Part shown: positions 27,923-36,811 of the stretch, piece after piece
How the letters are laid out: each line of letters opens with the position of its first letter
How positions within the stretch are numbered: the stretch's first letter is position 1
The notes under the pieces: model-generated
The model's input: only the letters and a program-made list of their open reading frames with translations
Database searches by the model: none
Told to the model about the DNA's origin: nothing
Made by a program: the position numbers and the translations under genes
Assembly: GCF_027563465.1 (NCBI RefSeq)
Contig: NZ_JAPFQA010000005.1
Location: 186,001-250,000, forward strand
Source: Mesorhizobium qingshengii
GTDB lineage: Bacteria > Pseudomonadota > Alphaproteobacteria > Rhizobiales > Rhizobiaceae
DNA length: 64,000 nucleotides
Direction of reading: 5' to 3'

Positions 27923-30367
27923 ATGATTCGTCTCATTGGCTATTTTTTCGGCATCGGCACGACGCTGGCCCTTCTGGTCGCGGCTGGCGTTGCGCTTTAC
28001 ATCAGCCATGTAGCAAAGGATCTGCCTGACTACGAAGTGCTGGCCAAGTACGAGCCGCCGGTGACCACCCGCATCCATGCCTCGGATGGCTCGCTGATGG
28101 CGGAGTATGCGCGCGAACGGCGCCTGTATCTGCCGATTCAGGCGATCCCGGATCGCGTCAAGGCGGCCTTTTTGTCCGCCGAGGACAAGAACTTCTATAC
28201 CCACCCTGGCGTGGACATAACGGGATTGGGCCGGGCCATGCTCACTTACGTTTCGGGGGGGCCGATGCAGGGTGGTTCGACCATCACCCAACAGGTTGCC
28301 AAGAACTTCCTTCTCACCAACGAGCGCTCCCTGGAACGCAAGGCCAAGGAGGCCATCCTTTCGTTCCGCATCGAACAGGCCTATTCCAAGGATCGTATAC
28401 TTGAGCTCTATCTCAATGAGATTTTCTTTGGCTTCAACGCCTATGGTGTCGCCGGCGCCGCACTGACCTATTTCGACAAATCGGTGAACGAACTGACCGT
28501 GGCCGAGGCCGCCTATCTGGCTTCGCTGCCGAAGGGTCCGGCCAACTACAATCCCTTCAAACACGCCGATCGTGCGCTTGAGCGGCGAAACTGGGTCATC
28601 GGCCAGATGGTCGAGAACGGTTACGTGACCCCCGAAGAGGGTGCGAAGGCGAAGGCCGAGCCGCTTGGTGTCGTCCCGCGCCGCACTGGCTCCTATCTTT
28701 TTGCCGGCGAGTATTTCACCGAAGAGGTTCGTCGCCAGATCATCGCCCGTTATGGCGAGAATGCGCTTTATGAGGGCGGCCTTTCCATTCGCACGACCCT
28801 TGACCCGAAGGTTCAGCTCATCGCCCGCAAGGCGATGCAGAACGGCCTGACGAAATACGACACGCTGCGCGGCTATCGCGGGCCGGTGACATCAATCGAC
28901 GTGTCCGGCGACTGGGGCGCTCCATTGGGCGCCGTCAAGGGACTGGAAGACGTTCCCGAATGGTCGCTCGCGGTCGTGCTCGACAGTTCGGCGTCCGGTC
29001 TGTTGATTGGCCTGCAGCCCGCGCGCCAGGCGTCGGGCGAGATCGTCAAGGAACGCGTCGAAGGCACCGTCAGCAAGGACGACATGGGCTTCGCCATGCG
29101 CCATGTGGTCGACGGCAAGACCGTCAAGGCCAAGTCGCCGGCGGACGTGTTGAAACCGGGCGATGTCATCTTTGTGCAGAAGAACGACGGCGCCGACGGC
29201 GCTTACAGCCTGCGCCAGGTTCCCGAGGTGGAAGGCGGCCTGATCGCCATGGATCCTCATACCGGTCGCGTGCTGGCCATGGTCGGCGGCTTCTCCTACG
29301 CACAGTCGGAATTCAATCGTGCGACGCAAGCCATGCGTCAGCCGGGTTCTTCGTTCAAGCCGATCGTTTATTCGGCCGCGCTCGACAATGGCTATACGCC
29401 GGCCTCGGTCATCATGGACGGGCCGATCACCATCCAGAGCGGCAACACCACCTGGACGCCCAAGAACTACGACGGCACGGTGGCGGGCCCGGCAACCCTG
29501 CGCTCCGGCATCGAGAAGTCGCGCAACCTGATGACGGTGCGGCTTGCCAATGACATGGGCATGAAGCTGGTGGTGGAATACGCCGAGCGCTTCGGTGTCT
29601 ACGACCACCTGGCACCGTATCTGCCGATGGCGCTGGGCTCCGGCGAAACGACCGTGATGCGCATGGTGTCAGCCTACTCGATCATGGCCAATGGCGGCAA
29701 GTCGATCAAGCCGTCGCTGATCGACCGCATCCAGGATCGCTACGGCAAGACGGTGTTCAAGCAGGACGAACGCGGCTGCGAAGGCTGCAACGCGCCCGAG
29801 TGGCAGAACCAGCCTGAGCCGGAACTGGTGGACAATTCCGAGCAGGTGCTCGATCCGATGACGGCCTATCAGATAACCTCGATGATGGAAGGTGTGGTCC
29901 AGCGCGGCACCGGCGCCACCATCGGCGAACTTGGCCGCCACATCGCGGGCAAGACCGGAACGACGAACGACGAAAAAGACGCCTGGTTTATCGGTTACAC
30001 GCCCAACCTCGTCGTCGGTCTCTACATGGGTTACGACACGCCGCGTGGCCTTGGCCATGGCGCCACCGGTGGTGGTCTCGCCGCGCCGATCTTCAAGGAC
30101 TTCATGCGGGTGGCGCTGGACGGCACACCCAATGTCGACTTCAAGGTTCCGGATGGCATGAATCTGGTCGCCATCAATCGCAAGACCGGCATGCGTGCCG
30201 CGTCGGGCGATCCAGGCACCATCATCGAAGCCTTCAAGCCGGGTACCGGTCCCGCCGACAGCTATTGGGTGATCGGCATGGGCGCCGACGGCTCCAATGG
30301 TTCCGGCGGCGCGCTGTCGCCGCAGGCCAACCAGGCCATCCAGGACGGCGGCGGCGGCCTTTACTGA
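27923..30367 (+). CDS. mrcA: penicillin-binding protein 1A
   Basis: This is a bifunctional class A PBP that polymerises and crosslinks peptidoglycan. The 814-residue protein has an N-terminal membrane anchor (LIGYFFGIGTTLALLVAAG). The GT51 glycosyltransferase domain has the catalytic Glu in AEDKNFYTHPGVD, and GGSTITQQVAKN. An OB-like insert lies at about residues 320-430. The transpeptidase has SxxK in PGSSFKPIVY, SRN in EKSRNLMTV and KTGT in AGKTGTTNDEKDAW. It follows the amidase gene, a common cell-wall pairing, with a 213-base gap that can hold its own promoter. Confidence 0.97.
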   Translation: MIRLIGYFFGIGTTLALLVAAGVALYISHVAKDLPDYEVLAKYEPPVTTRIHASDGSLMAEYARERRLYLPIQAIPDRVKAAFLSAEDKNFYTHPGVDITGLGRAMLTYVSGGPMQGGSTITQQVAKNFLLTNERSLERKAKEAILSFRIEQAYSKDRILELYLNEIFFGFNAYGVAGAALTYFDKSVNELTVAEAAYLASLPKGPANYNPFKHADRALERRNWVIGQMVENGYVTPEEGAKAKAEPLGVVPRRTGSYLFAGEYFTEEVRRQIIARYGENALYEGGLSIRTTLDPKVQLIARKAMQNGLTKYDTLRGYRGPVTSIDVSGDWGAPLGAVKGLEDVPEWSLAVVLDSSASGLLIGLQPARQASGEIVKERVEGTVSKDDMGFAMRHVVDGKTVKAKSPADVLKPGDVIFVQKNDGADGAYSLRQVPEVEGGLIAMDPHTGRVLAMVGGFSYAQSEFNRATQAMRQPGSSFKPIVYSAALDNGYTPASVIMDGPITIQSGNTTWTPKNYDGTVAGPATLRSGIEKSRNLMTVRLANDMGMKLVVEYAERFGVYDHLAPYLPMALGSGETTVMRMVSAYSIMANGGKSIKPSLIDRIQDRYGKTVFKQDERGCEGCNAPEWQNQPEPELVDNSEQVLDPMTAYQITSMMEGVVQRGTGATIGELGRHIAGKTGTTNDEKDAWFIGYTPNLVVGLYMGYDTPRGLGHGATGGGLAAPIFKDFMRVALDGTPNVDFKVPDGMNLVAINRKTGMRAASGDPGTIIEAFKPGTGPADSYWVIGMGADGSNGSGGALSPQANQAIQDGGGGLY

Positions 30368-30383
30368 CGATTTTCATGAGCGG

Positions 30384-30413
30384 ATGGGCTGGTCTTGCGC
30401 CAGCCCATTTTGC
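30384..30413 (+). terminator. rho-independent terminator after mrcA
   Basis: ATGGGCTGG (30384-30392), a 7-base loop, CCAGCCCAT (30400-30408), then TTTGCTTT. Confidence 0.7.
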
Positions 30414-30489
30414 TTTACAGCCGGCGGCGGCCTGCCTATGTATCGCGCCGACCGATCGCCATTTCAGCAAACAGGACGAACAGCCAACC

Positions 30490-31621
30490 ATGCGCGCGGA
30501 AACGCAAAACATCGTCGACGAAATCAGGCAGGCGATAACCCTGCTGAGGAGGCATCTTTGACTGGGATCAGGCCATAAAGCGGCTTGAATACCTCAATGT
30601 GCGCGCCGAGGACGCCAGCCTCTGGAACGAACCTCTGGAAGCGCAGAAACTGATGCGCGAACGCCAGGGCCTCGAGGAAGGCATCGCGTCGGTGAAGGGG
30701 CTGACGCAGGCGCTGGAAGACAATATCGGCCTGATTGAGCTCGGTGAGGAAGAGCACGACGAAGGCGTCATCGCCGAGGCCGAAGCCGCGATCCGTTCGA
30801 TGCGCGGCGAGGCAAAGGCCCGCCAGATCGAGACGCTGCTGTCGGGTGAGGCCGACGCCAACGACACCTATCTCGAAGTCCATGCAGGCGCTGGCGGCAC
30901 CGAGAGCCAGGACTGGGCCTCGATGCTGCTGCGCATGTACACGCGCTGGGCCGAGCGCCGCCGCTTCAAGGTCGAGATTCTGGAAGTGCATGACGGCGAA
31001 GAAGCCGGCATCAAGTCCGCCACGCTGCTGATCAAGGGCCACAATGCCTATGGCTGGCTGAAGACGGAATCAGGCGTCCATCGCCTGGTGCGCATTTCGC
31101 CTTACGACAGCAATGCACGCCGCCACACCTCATTTGCCAGCATCTGGGTCTATCCGGTCATCGACGACACGATCGAGATCGATGTTTCGGAATCCGATGT
31201 CCGCATCGACACCTATCGCTCGTCCGGCTCGGGCGGCCAGCACGTCAACACCACCGATTCGGCGGTGCGCATCACCCATCTCGCCACCGGCATCGCGGTC
31301 GCTTGCCAGGCCGAACGCTCGCAGCACAAGAACAAGGCCAAGGCCTGGGATATGTTGCGCTCGCGTCTCTACGAAGAAGAGCTGAAGAAGCGTGAAGCGG
31401 TTGCGAACGCCACCGAAGCGTCGAAGAGCGATATCGGCTGGGGTCACCAGATCCGCTCCTATGTGTTGCAACCGTATCAGTTGGTGAAGGATCTTCGCAC
31501 CGGTGTCGAGAGCACCAGCCCGTCGAGCGTGCTCGATGGCGACCTCGACGATTTCATGGAAGCCTCGTTGTCGCAGCGTATCGAGGGCGGCGCGGGTGAG
31601 GTTGTGGCGGACCTGGATTGA
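30490..31621 (+). CDS. prfB: peptide chain release factor 2, read through a programmed +1 frameshift
   Basis: RF2 releases the peptide at UAA and UGA stop codons. Translation starts at the ATG at 30490 ([20 protein letters not shown]...) and meets an in-frame TGA at 30559-30561. The sequence AGGAGG CAT CTT TGA C is the classic prfB recoding site, and after skipping one T the reading continues at GAC (30560) to the stop at 31619-31621. The joined protein is about 376 residues. It has the catalytic [19 protein letters not shown] region. The stop-recognition tripeptide is SPY ([15 protein letters not shown]) where E. coli RF2 has SPF. Low RF2 favours the frameshift, so the gene is autoregulated. 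Confidence 0.95.
30547..30562 (+). other. prfB programmed +1 frameshift site
   Basis: Internal Shine-Dalgarno-like AGGAGG (30547-30552), then CAT, then slippery CTT followed by TGA and C (30556-30562). This matches the E. coli prfB arrangement (AGGGGG TAT CTT TGA C). The frame upstream ends at TGA after 23 codons; the frame downstream is RF2. Confidence 0.95.
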
Positions 31622-31719
31622 TGCATGTTGCCCAAATGCGCGCGGCGTTTAGGGGCAACGAGATGCATAAAAACAAGGACTTAAAGCGCGTTGCATGACT
31701 TCGCTTCAATGCGGCGCGC
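31621..31719. repeat. composite palindromic intergenic element after prfB
   Basis: Two inverted repeats lie side by side. The first pairs ATGCAT plus TTGCCC (31621-31633) with GGGCAA and ATGCAT (31653-31668). The second pairs GCGCG..GCAT (31686-31696) with ATGC..CGCGC (31709-31719). Between them is ATAAAAACAAGGACTTAAAG. The layout looks like a dispersed rhizobial intergenic repeat and may also end the prfB transcript; copy number cannot be judged from one window. Confidence 0.4.
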
Positions 31720-31745
31720 GTTAGGCCTCGGGACTGCGGCTTGAC

Positions 31746-32180
31746 ATGGATCTGGGCTGGGCGATGGCTCGCAAGCTTGCCGGAAAATGCCTCTGCGGCG
31801 CTGTGCAATACGCCGTGATGGACGAATTCGCTTACGCGGCCAACTGCCACTGTTCCAATTGCCGACGAGCGACGGGCTCGGCCTTCAAGCCGTTCGCCGG
31901 TATCGAGCGCAACAAGCTTGTCTTGACGCAAGGCGAGGGCAACCTTCTGATCCTTGGCGACCAAGGCGGCCACGACGCGCACTGCGGGCTGTGTGGTTCA
32001 CTGCTCTATTCGCTGGTCCGCGAAGGAACCTTCTTCCATGTCGCCATGGGGACCCTTGTCGACGAGCCGTCCATTCGTCCGTCCGCCCATATCTTCGTCG
32101 GTTCGAAGGCGAGCTGGTTCACCATCACCGATGAGTTGCCGCAATATGAAGAGCATGTCGTGGCTGCCAAAGACGAATAG
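31746..32180 (+). CDS. GFA-family (glutathione-dependent formaldehyde-activating-like) protein
   Basis: This 144-residue zinc-binding protein has the GFA cysteine pattern: GKCLCGAVQYAV, CHCSNCRRATGSAF and CGLCGSLLYS. The family includes Gfa, once thought to join glutathione and formaldehyde, but most members have no proven activity. An alternative start is the Met at 31764. A second GFA gene lies about 700 bases further on; the two are only distantly similar. Confidence 0.85.
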   Translation: MDLGWAMARKLAGKCLCGAVQYAVMDEFAYAANCHCSNCRRATGSAFKPFAGIERNKLVLTQGEGNLLILGDQGGHDAHCGLCGSLLYSLVREGTFFHVAMGTLVDEPSIRPSAHIFVGSKASWFTITDELPQYEEHVVAAKDE

Positions 32181-32369
32181 TGTCGGCCATGCCACCAGCG
32201 ATTTCTTGCGCCGACTCACATTTCGGCTCACCATCACGGCATTGAGGGGAGACAAAAGCATTTATGGCCGGGCGCGGCATATCTGCAAGCTGACGATCGG
32301 CCGCTGGGAAGACACGTTCCGGGAACGGGCAAGCGAAACGCTTGAACCTCGTTTGAAAGGAACGTTCCC

Positions 32370-32747
32370 ATGTTTGCCGCCAGGTCCAGATCGGCCATTG
32401 CCGTTCAGTCGGTTGGCCAGCTTCTCGTCCCCTCGTGCGCAGCCTTTGCGGTCTTGGCGCTGATGGCGCCGGCCCTGGCGCATGACGCCAAGCCGACCGC
32501 GGCGAAGCCGCAAGGCTGGAGTTACCCGTTCGCCTGTTGCGCGAACTACGATTGCCGCGAGGTGTCGCAGACCTCGATCAGCGAGCGCCCGGAGGGCTAT
32601 GTGATCAAGGACACGGGGGAGGTGGTGGCCTACAGCGACAGGCGGATCAAGGATTCGCCCGACGGCGAATTCCATTGGTGCGCGCATCAGGCCGGGCTCG
32701 ATGCCGGCAAGACCATTTGCCTGTTCGTGCCGCCATCGTCTTACTAG
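32370..32747 (+). CDS. secreted cysteine-containing protein of unknown function
   Basis: This 125-residue protein has a long N-terminal export signal (hydrophobic segment ending LMAPALAHDA). A short mature domain begins WSYPFACCANYDCREV and later has FHWCAHQAGLDAGKTICLFVPP. The five cysteines suggest disulfides in the periplasm. Similar small WSYP..CC..DC proteins are common in Rhizobiales and have no known function. AAAGGAACG precedes the ATG. Confidence 0.75.
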   Translation: MFAARSRSAIAVQSVGQLLVPSCAAFAVLALMAPALAHDAKPTAAKPQGWSYPFACCANYDCREVSQTSISERPEGYVIKDTGEVVAYSDRRIKDSPDGEFHWCAHQAGLDAGKTICLFVPPSSY

Positions 32748-32909
32748 GCCTCGTCGGGTTTGGATCAGGCCAGAGAGGGGCCAGGCTGTGCGTTGTTTCC
32801 AGGTCGTGCGCGCTGCCTGATCCAGGTCTGCTGACGGACAGTTGTCAGGAGCGCCCCTTTATGCTGCCCTTGCCGCGCGAGGCGGCGGGCGACAGGAGGA
32901 AGTTCGTTG

Positions 32910-33278
32910 ATGACCATCAAGGCAAGCTGTCATTGCAAGGCGACGACATTCGAGGTTTCGCAGGCACCGCAGACCGTGACGCAATGCACCTGTTCATTCT
33001 GCTCGAAACGCGGCTCGCTGTGGGCCTACTACACGCCGTCGCAATTCAAGCTCACCAGTCCGCCGGAGAACGTTTCTGTCTACAAATGGGGATCGAAAAC
33101 CGTAAAGCATGGTTTTTGCGCCATCTGCGGCTGCGGCACGTTTACGGAGACACCGGACTGGTCGACTGGCAAGCCGGATTTTGACAATCCCAAGATCAGC
33201 GTCAATTCGCGGCTGTTCGATGATTTCGATCTCGACAAGGTCGAAGTGGTGATTATCGACGGCAAGAATCTCTGGTAG
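32910..33278 (+). CDS. GFA-family protein
   Basis: This 122-residue protein has the family zinc ligands SCHCKATTFEV, CTCSFCSKRGSLWAYY and FCAICGCGTFTE. It is of centromere-protein-V/GFA type and its substrate is unknown. The ATG at 32910 follows AGGAGGA at 32894-32900; a TTG one codon earlier is less likely. Confidence 0.86.
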   Translation: MTIKASCHCKATTFEVSQAPQTVTQCTCSFCSKRGSLWAYYTPSQFKLTSPPENVSVYKWGSKTVKHGFCAICGCGTFTETPDWSTGKPDFDNPKISVNSRLFDDFDLDKVEVVIIDGKNLW

Positions 33279-33438
33279 CCCAACACGGCAATGCCGCGCT
33301 TCGCGGATCAATTTTGTCCCTCGGGAAAAGCCGTGGGCGTCGCTTTTGCCGTTCCGCTTTTTGCCGTATTTCATGTACAAGACGCGGGAAGGGCTGATTG
33401 GCGCCGTCTCAGGGCGCGACTTGGAGAGGGACCATCCT

Positions 33439-34089
33439 ATGAAGAAGACCGTGCTCGTCGTTGTGGCGACGGCGCTGTTGGTGAGCGCCTGCACCACCAC
33501 CGATCCGTATACCGGGGACCAGAAGATTTCCAACACGGCCGCCGGTGCCGGCCTTGGCGCCCTGGCGGGTGCCAGCCTTGGCCTGCTTGCCGGTGGCAAT
33601 GACCGCCGCAACGCACTGATCGGCGCCGGCATCGGCGCGCTGGCCGGCGGCGCCATTGGCGCCACAATGGACCAGAACGAGGCCGAACTGCGCCGGCAGC
33701 TCGAGGGCACCGGTGTCAGCGTCACCCGCAGCGGCGACCAGATCATCCTCAACATGCCGTCCGACATCACCTTCAACACGGATCAGGATGCTGTGAAGCC
33801 CGGCTTCTACCAAGTGCTGAACTCGGTCGCGCTGGTGCTCAAGAAGTTCAGACAGACCACGGTCGATGTCTTCGGACACACCGATTCGACCGGCGGCGAC
33901 CAGCACAATTTCGATCTGTCGCAGCGTCGCGCGCTGGCGGTCGCCAATTATCTGTCCGGCCAGGGCGTCGATCCGCGCCGCTTCGCCGTTACTGGTTTCG
34001 GCAAGACACGTCCGGTCGCATCCAACGCGACGGCCGAAGGCCGCGCCCAGAACCGCCGCGTCGAGATCCAGCTGTCGCCGCTCACCTGA
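33439..34089 (+). CDS. OmpA-family lipoprotein with glycine zipper (YiaD-like)
   Basis: This 216-residue protein has a lipoprotein signal (MKKTVLVVVATALLVSAC, lipobox LVSAC), a glycine-zipper segment (AGAGLGALAGASLGLLAGG...) and a C-terminal OmpA domain with the peptidoglycan-binding motif VFGHTDSTGGDQHNFDLSQR, ending QNRRVEIQLSP. It likely links the outer membrane to peptidoglycan. GAGAGG supports the start at 33439 over the one at 33346. A clear terminator follows. Confidence 0.93.
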   Translation: MKKTVLVVVATALLVSACTTTDPYTGDQKISNTAAGAGLGALAGASLGLLAGGNDRRNALIGAGIGALAGGAIGATMDQNEAELRRQLEGTGVSVTRSGDQIILNMPSDITFNTDQDAVKPGFYQVLNSVALVLKKFRQTTVDVFGHTDSTGGDQHNFDLSQRRALAVANYLSGQGVDPRRFAVTGFGKTRPVASNATAEGRAQNRRVEIQLSPLT

Positions 34090-34111
34090 ACTGTCCGGCA
34101 AGCGAACGCGA

Positions 34112-34140
34112 AACGGCCCCACGTGGGGCCGTTTTTGTTT
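34112..34140 (+). terminator. rho-independent terminator of the OmpA-family gene
   Basis: AACGGCCCC (34112-34120), loop ACGT, GGGGCCGTT (34125-34133), then TTTGTTT. Confidence 0.9.
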
Positions 34141-34349
34141 GAGCGGACCTGGACTGAGCGGATGTCGGCGCTCTTCAGATTGCCGCGCTCCGTAGGATTA
34201 GCTAGTTCTAAATAACTACTTTCCGGCAACCCTGGAAAGGAATAGCATCGTCGCTGTTCCGGAGGGGATGAGGCGGTACAATTGGCCGCGCAATCAGCAT
34301 TTTTCGCCTCGGTCTTGCACGGCCAGATCAGAAAATCTGGGAGGAATGC

Positions 34350-34958
34350 ATGACAAGTACAGCCAGCCTTGGGCGCTGCGGCGTCCTCGCTTTAGCAAGT
34401 CTTGCAGGCGCATGGTTGGGCGCCGCTACGGCTCAGGCCGAGGACGTCAACAAGGCCGACATAGATGCCTTGAAAAAATCGCTCGCCAAATATGAGGACT
34501 ACACCGCCGCCGTTCGTGACCTTTATCTGTCGACGGTAGGCTGCGTCTACTACAGCGGTGAAAAGATACCGGGCTCGATGGAATACCCGAAAGGCGCCAT
34601 GGGCATCCATTTCGTCAACGTTCCAAGTGTCGGTCAGAAACTGGACCCGATGAAGCCCAACGTCCTGATCTACGAGCCGACCAAGAAAGGCTTGAAGTTG
34701 GTCGGGGTGGAATGGCTGGTGCCGCTGACGCCGGACGTCAAAGCGCCGCCGAAGCTGTTTGGCCAGACCTTCATGGGCCCGATGGAGGGACACTATCCGC
34801 TCATCCCAAGGGAGTTCGTCCACTACGATCTTCACGCCTGGCTGTTCAGTGACAATCCGAACGGCATGTTCAGTCCGACGAACCCGAACGTGAAATGCAA
34901 CAAGGCCGAGTTTCCAATGCTGGAGAAGCCGACCAAGATGATGCCTGGGCCGATGTAA
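34350..34958 (+). CDS. secreted protein of unknown function
   Basis: This 202-residue protein has a signal peptide (VLALASLAGAWLGAATAQAE) and a mature domain with KYEDYTAAVRDLYLSTVGC near the front and FVHYDLHAWLFSDNPNGMF later, ending in MMPGPM. GGGAGG lies at ideal spacing before the ATG. Similar proteins with the YDLHAWLF..NP block occur in other bacteria as uncharacterised periplasmic proteins. About 260 bases upstream hold only the OmpA-gene terminator and AT-rich promoter-like sequence. Confidence 0.75.
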   Translation: MTSTASLGRCGVLALASLAGAWLGAATAQAEDVNKADIDALKKSLAKYEDYTAAVRDLYLSTVGCVYYSGEKIPGSMEYPKGAMGIHFVNVPSVGQKLDPMKPNVLIYEPTKKGLKLVGVEWLVPLTPDVKAPPKLFGQTFMGPMEGHYPLIPREFVHYDLHAWLFSDNPNGMFSPTNPNVKCNKAEFPMLEKPTKMMPGPM

Positions 34959-35028
34959 CGGGCAAGCCAGGCCAGGAGCTTACCGAGAAGGCAAGCCGGT
35001 GGCCGGCTGCCTTCGAAGGCGGTCGGGA

Positions 35029-36681
35029 TCAGACCTTGGCGACGATCCGCATGAAGGCCGGCATATCGTCGCCAAAGCCAACGGTGGCATCGTTATCTTC
35101 CTGGTGGCGTTGGCGGGCAGGGCGGCTGTTGTCCCGCTGCGGCCTGGTGTCGCCACGTTCAGGTGCGCGCTGCTCGTTGCGATCGGAGGATTTGCGCTCT
35201 GTGTTGTCCGAGCGGATCGCGTCCTTGCGCGCGCGCCGCTCACCGTTCTCGGCGACCGCGGCCTCAGCCACATCGGGCTGTTCGTGCCGCTGTGCAACGA
35301 CGGCCGGGGCAACTTCCTCGCTGCGTCCGGCGCGGTGTTCGCCGCCCCTCTTGCGCTCGCCCCTGTCCTTGCGATCGTCGTCCTTGCGGCCGGCGCGGCG
35401 CGGCGCGCCTTTGCCACGGCGCGGAGCATCGTCCTCGCCTTCGCTGGCGACCACCGTCGACAGGTCGCCGTCATGCCACTCGATCTTGGTGCCGATCAGC
35501 CGCTCGATGGCGTCGATATACTTGGTGTCCGTTTTGGTCGCGATGGTGAAGGATTTGCCCGAGCGCCCCGCGCGGCCGGTACGGCCGATGCGGTGGACAT
35601 AGTCCTCGGCATGGATCGGTACGTCGTAATTGAAGACATGGCTGACGTCGGGGATGTCGAGGCCGCGCGCGGCGACGTCGGAGGCGACCAGATAGCGAAG
35701 TTTGCCATCGCGGAAATTGGCCAGCATCTGCATGCGCGCCCGCTGGTCCATGTCGCCATGAAGCGCCCCAGCGTCGAAGTCATACTTCAGCAGCGAACGG
35801 AACAGCTCCGACACCTCGACCTTGCGGTTGCAGAAGATGATGGCGTTCTTCAGCTCAGCATCTTCGGCCTTCATCAGATTACGCAGCGTCTCGCGTTTGT
35901 CCCAGGGCTTCGAGCCTGACTTGACCAGTCTCTGGATGATGTTGGTTGCGGCGGACGCCGCCTTCGAAACCTCGACGCGCACCGGCGCGTGCAGGAATTT
36001 CTCGGTGAGCTTGGTGATTTCCGGCGGCATCGTCGCCGAGAAGAACAGCGTCTGCCGGGTGAACGGGATCATCTCGCAGATGCGCTCGATGTCGGGGATG
36101 AAACCCATGTCGAGCATGCGGTCGGCTTCGTCGATGACGAGGATCTCGACGCCGTTGAGCAGCAGCTTGCCGCGCTCGCGGTGGTCGAGCAGGCGACCGG
36201 GGGTCGCGATCAGCACGTCGGCGCCGCGCTCCAGCTTCTTGTCCTGCTCATCGAAGGAAACGCCGCCGATCAGCAATGCGATGTTGAGCTTGTGGTTCTT
36301 GCCGTATTTGACGAAGTTTTCCTCGACCTGCGCGGCAAGCTCGCGCGTCGGCTCGAGGATCAGCGTGCGCGGCATGCGGGCGCGGGCACGTCCTTTTTCC
36401 AGCCGGGTCAGCATCGGCAGCACGAAAGATGCCGTCTTGCCGGTGCCGGTCTGGGCGATGCCCAGCACATCCTTGCCGAGAAGCGCGTGCGGGATGGCAC
36501 CAGCCTGGATCGGCGTCGGCTGGGTGTAGCCGGCATCGGTAACTGCGGAAAGGACCTTCGGCGACAGGCCGAGGTCTGCGAAGGTCAACGCTTCTTGAGC
36601 GGTCGTGGTGTCTGAGGACAAGTGTTGTTGTCTTTGGCTGGTTCGGGGAAGCGCAACGGCGTCTGTCGCGGCAAGCGCCAC
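35029..36681 (-). CDS. DEAD-box RNA helicase (RhlE-like)
   Basis: This is an ATP-dependent RNA helicase of 550 residues. The motifs are complete: Q motif (FADLGLSPKVLSAVTDAGY..TPIQ), AQTGTGKT, PTRELAAQ, VIDEADRMLDMGF, SAT, ARGLDIPDVSHVFNYD and HRIGRTGRAG. A basic, Arg/Asp/Glu-rich disordered tail (about residues 400-550) probably binds RNA. Such enzymes aid ribosome assembly and mRNA decay, often in the cold. The ATG at 36681 is upstream of the conserved core; a later in-frame start is possible. Confidence 0.93.
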   Translation of the reverse strand: MALAATDAVALPRTSQRQQHLSSDTTTAQEALTFADLGLSPKVLSAVTDAGYTQPTPIQAGAIPHALLGKDVLGIAQTGTGKTASFVLPMLTRLEKGRARARMPRTLILEPTRELAAQVEENFVKYGKNHKLNIALLIGGVSFDEQDKKLERGADVLIATPGRLLDHRERGKLLLNGVEILVIDEADRMLDMGFIPDIERICEMIPFTRQTLFFSATMPPEITKLTEKFLHAPVRVEVSKAASAATNIIQRLVKSGSKPWDKRETLRNLMKAEDAELKNAIIFCNRKVEVSELFRSLLKYDFDAGALHGDMDQRARMQMLANFRDGKLRYLVASDVAARGLDIPDVSHVFNYDVPIHAEDYVHRIGRTGRAGRSGKSFTIATKTDTKYIDAIERLIGTKIEWHDGDLSTVVASEGEDDAPRRGKGAPRRAGRKDDDRKDRGERKRGGEHRAGRSEEVAPAVVAQRHEQPDVAEAAVAENGERRARKDAIRSDNTERKSSDRNEQRAPERGDTRPQRDNSRPARQRHQEDNDATVGFGDDMPAFMRIVAKV

Positions 36682-36811
36682 GCGCCTGCAAGATTGGTAT
36701 TGCGATTAGGCGCAAGTCCGCGATTTGTCAACACAAACGGGCGGGATTGGCACGATTGTGAAGTTGTAACCTTAATCGCGATGCTTAATTCGGCCGCTTG
36801 TCTCCGCCGGC

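Noticed and set aside
26384..28564. 726-codon minus-strand frame over amiC and mrcA
   Set aside because: It runs against two clear cell-wall genes and has shadow-type composition.
30599..31621. prfB starting at 30599 as a 340-residue protein
   Set aside because: The conserved N-terminus lies upstream in another frame and is joined by the frameshift site at 30556-30562.
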